In this document: in pieces, positions 6,313 through 7,880 of the stretch
Position numbering within the stretch: position 1 is the first letter of the stretch
How the letters are laid out: the number at the start of each line of letters is the position of its first letter
NCBI GenBank assembly: GCA_030592605.1
Contig: JAUVIT010000061.1
Span: 1-7,880 of the forward strand
DNA: 7,880 bases
Direction: 5' to 3'
DNA from: Bacteroidota bacterium
GTDB lineage: Bacteria > Bacteroidota > Bacteroidia > Bacteroidales > GCA-2748055
The notes under the pieces: model-generated
Database searches by the model: none
Told to the model about the DNA's origin: nothing
The model's input: only the letters and a program-made list of their open reading frames with translations
Position numbers and translations under genes: made by a program

Positions 6313-7698
6313 TTAGCCCTCCACACAGAGTGCCTGGTTCAGTACCCTGATAGCATTTTGGTAGTCCTTCCTGCCAATAACAAACTGCATATTTACCTGC
6401 ATAAGAGACTGGGAGACCGCCTCCACATTCACACCTCCCTCAAAAAGTGCAGTAGCCGCCTTGGCCAGGGAGCCCGGATAGGTGATGTTGGTACCCATGG
6501 CACAAACCATGGCTGCCTTTTTAACAGTTATTTTTTGGTAGAGCCCTTTCAATTCGGTCAGCAGGGCATCAGAAATATCCTTTTCCCAGAACACCATTGT
6601 AATGCTATTGGCATTGGTGGCCTTTAGGATATAGGAGAGTTGATGCCGGTGGATCACCTTCATCAGGTTCATATCATAACCCGCCTGTCCCACCATAAAG
6701 GGATCGTGTACCTCAATGGCCATCACCCTGTCGGTACCAGAGATGATTTCTACCCTCGACTCCTCTCCCACATATTCATTGGAAATTAGCGTACCTGGAT
6801 GCGCGGGTTCAAAGGTATTCTTGATCCGGATATTGATCCCTGCCACTTCCAGGGGTTTGGATGCCTTTGGATGAATGGCCTCCATGCCTATATCGGCAAG
6901 TTGATCGGCCACATTAAAATTTGTGGCTCCCACAGGCTTTGAATTCTCCACTCCCACAATGGCAGGGTCGGCACTTGAAAGGTGATACTCCTTGTGAATT
7001 ACGGCCTCCTCTGCCTTCACAGCCACAGCTATCTTACTGAAGGTAACTTCGGAGTAACCTCGGTCAAACTCCCTCATAATTCCTTCCGTTCCTTTGGTAT
7101 ATCCTGTGGCAATAGGGACCTGTCTGGAGAAATCAATTTTTGCAAATGACTGTTTAATTCGTTCATCAATGCTAAGGTACTCCGCATCATGAAAACCACA
7201 CAGGTCAACAAAAACTGATTCTATCTTATTGTTTTTCAATATATTGACCGAATTGAATGCTGAATGTGCCTCCCCGATGGATGCCAGAATCTCCCTGGCA
7301 GCCAGCAGGATATTTGGTTTGTTCACATAGCCGGAAGCAATTACCTCTTCCAGGCTCACCAGGTAGTTCCGGCACTGGTCCACCCGGTCACGGATAAAGG
7401 TCTCAGCTTCCTCCAGGTCCAGACCGATCCCTGCCATTTCCTTATTAATGGCAAGCAGCTTTCCCAACAGCACATCAAGGGCCTTCCGGTAATCACTATT
7501 CTTCACAAAAAGATCGTACACCCCAGGCTCCGCAGTCTTTTTATGCTCCAGCAACCAGTTGGTCACATTGTTGTAGGCCGAAACCACGAAGATCCGGTCG
7601 TAATAATAGCCTCCCGGCGCCTGGCCTATCACTATATTTTGAAGCACATCTTCAAATTTGGACATGGAAGTCCCACCTATCTTATGAACTGTTAGCAT
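6313..7698 (-). CDS. Aspartate kinase, Ask_Ect-like group
   Basis: Cytoplasmic aspartate kinase (EC 2.7.2.4), which phosphorylates L-aspartate with ATP to form 4-phospho-L-aspartate, the first step toward lysine, threonine, methionine and, in some bacteria, ectoine. The 461-residue length suits a monofunctional enzyme. The kinase domain covers about 1-310: KIGGTSM at 6-12 (usually KFGGTSV), SIGEAHSAFN at 140-149, TGYTKGTEG at 198-206, DRGYSEVTFSKIA at 212-224, HKEYHLSSADP at 235-245, and GMEAIHPKASKPLEVAGI at 271-288. Two ACT domains follow at about 316-385 and 391-456, the second with AVSQSLMQVNMQFVI at 427-441. The variants KIGGTSM, DRGYSE, HLSSADP and QS..QV.MQFV match, from memory, the specialised Ask_Ect enzymes of ectoine clusters rather than common LysC or ThrA. 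No ect gene is visible here, so a role in ectoine synthesis is only a possibility. The ATG start aligns with the family N-terminus. Confidence 0.95.
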   Translation of the reverse strand: MLTVHKIGGTSMSKFEDVLQNIVIGQAPGGYYYDRIFVVSAYNNVTNWLLEHKKTAEPGVYDLFVKNSDYRKALDVLLGKLLAINKEMAGIGLDLEEAETFIRDRVDQCRNYLVSLEEVIASGYVNKPNILLAAREILASIGEAHSAFNSVNILKNNKIESVFVDLCGFHDAEYLSIDERIKQSFAKIDFSRQVPIATGYTKGTEGIMREFDRGYSEVTFSKIAVAVKAEEAVIHKEYHLSSADPAIVGVENSKPVGATNFNVADQLADIGMEAIHPKASKPLEVAGINIRIKNTFEPAHPGTLISNEYVGEESRVEIISGTDRVMAIEVHDPFMVGQAGYDMNLMKVIHRHQLSYILKATNANSITMVFWEKDISDALLTELKGLYQKITVKKAAMVCAMGTNITYPGSLAKAATALFEGGVNVEAVSQSLMQVNMQFVIGRKDYQNAIRVLNQALCVEG

Positions 7699-7723
7699 AT
7701 CACTTCAATTAGTAACAATTCGT

Positions 7724-7731
7724 CAAAAATA
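7724..7731 (-). promoter_or_regulatory. Candidate -7 promoter element for the aspartate kinase gene
   Basis: On the minus strand TATTTTTG matches the Bacteroidota -7 consensus TAnnTTTG exactly and lies 25 nt before the ATG at 7698, inside the 53-bp gap after the preceding stop codon. No convincing TTTG -33 box is found 19-21 nt further upstream, and the region is T/A-rich, so a chance match is possible. If real, the kinase has its own promoter rather than depending on the upstream gene. Confidence 0.35.
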
Positions 7732-7751
7732 CGAGATTTTTTTAAGCTTCC

Positions 7752-7880
7752 CTAGCGGCAGGTTTTTTGAAGGGAGTTCTTTAGCATATGATCAGTGCCC
7801 GCCACAGCAAAGTAATCCTCAAGATACCAGATAACACTCTTTTTATGCTTCGGATCGAGATAGACAAAATCATTTACCAT
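7752..7880 (-). CDS. C-terminal end of an unidentified gene (5' end off window)
   Basis: The minus strand is open from the right edge to a TAG stop at 7752-7754, giving the last 42 residues: MVNDFVYLDPKHKKSVIWY, then LEDYFAVAGTDHMLKN, then SLQKTCR. The methionine at the very edge is probably internal, because the frame continues out of the window and nothing upstream can be seen. The composition looks protein-like (YLDPKHKKS, WYLEDYF), but I do not recognise the family. It does not resemble the C-terminus of ectoine synthase EctC as I remember it. It precedes the aspartate kinase by 53 bp on the same strand, so the two may be cotranscribed. A stand-alone 42-residue peptide cannot be excluded. 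Confidence 0.55.
   Translation of the reverse strand: MVNDFVYLDPKHKKSVIWYLEDYFAVAGTDHMLKNSLQKTCR

Noticed and set aside
7264..7695. Plus-strand 143-codon open frame
   Set aside because: It is antisense to the conserved kinase domain of the aspartate kinase and has no recognisable motif; treated as a shadow.
7752..7880. Ectoine synthase (EctC) C-terminus
   Set aside because: EctC proteins as I remember them end in a TGREVHDE-like segment; the visible tail ends LKNSLQKTCR and shares nothing with it.
1..7880. CRISPR array, tRNA, transposon ends or phage genes
   Set aside because: No regularly spaced repeats, cloverleaf-like segments, transposase motifs or phage structural motifs were seen on either strand; nearly all sequence is accounted for by seven genes.

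Overview
The window looks like chromosomal DNA from an uncultured or environmental member of the Bacteroidota, probably a Bacteroidales/Marinilabiliales-like marine or sediment lineage. The basis is the gene content: an STN-type TonB-dependent receptor with a carboxypeptidase-like regulatory domain, a GIN-domain (DUF2807) lipoprotein and a secreted beta-barrel protein. Start sites mostly lack Shine-Dalgarno sequences, and one promoter has a TAnnTTTG -7 box. The phylum assignment is fairly firm; anything finer is inference. I see no mobile element, CRISPR array, tRNA or rRNA.

Layout, left to right. (1) 1-2722, minus strand: a large SusC/FecA-like TonB-dependent receptor. It reads open without a frameshift for 907 codons and runs off the left edge, probably missing only its last few residues. 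(2) 2722-3474, minus: a secreted protein of unknown function whose stop codon overlaps the receptor start (TGATG), so the two are very likely translationally coupled. (3) 3543-4178, minus: an ankyrin-repeat lipoprotein, 68 bp upstream of gene 2 and perhaps in the same transcript. (4) 4282-4893, plus: a GIN-domain lipoprotein, divergent from gene 3 across a 103-bp shared control region. (5) 4918-6213, minus: an exported protein with an N-terminal CxxC-containing domain and a predicted outer-membrane beta-barrel, convergent with gene 4. (6) 6313-7698, minus: an aspartate kinase whose motifs match the specialised Ask_Ect group known from ectoine gene clusters. (7) 7752-7880, minus: the unidentified C-terminal end of a gene entering from the right edge.

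How the genes fit together: genes 1-5 all encode predicted envelope proteins (outer membrane or periplasm), while the aspartate kinase is cytoplasmic amino-acid metabolism and looks like a separate transcription unit. The receptor carries an STN domain, which in FecA-type systems signals to a FecR anti-sigma factor, but no FecR or sigma factor is present here. Its tightly coupled partner is an uncharacterised secreted protein instead. That pair, the CxxC/barrel protein and the Ask_Ect-like kinase without visible ect genes are the points most worth a second look. No stretch longer than 300 bases lacks a gene.
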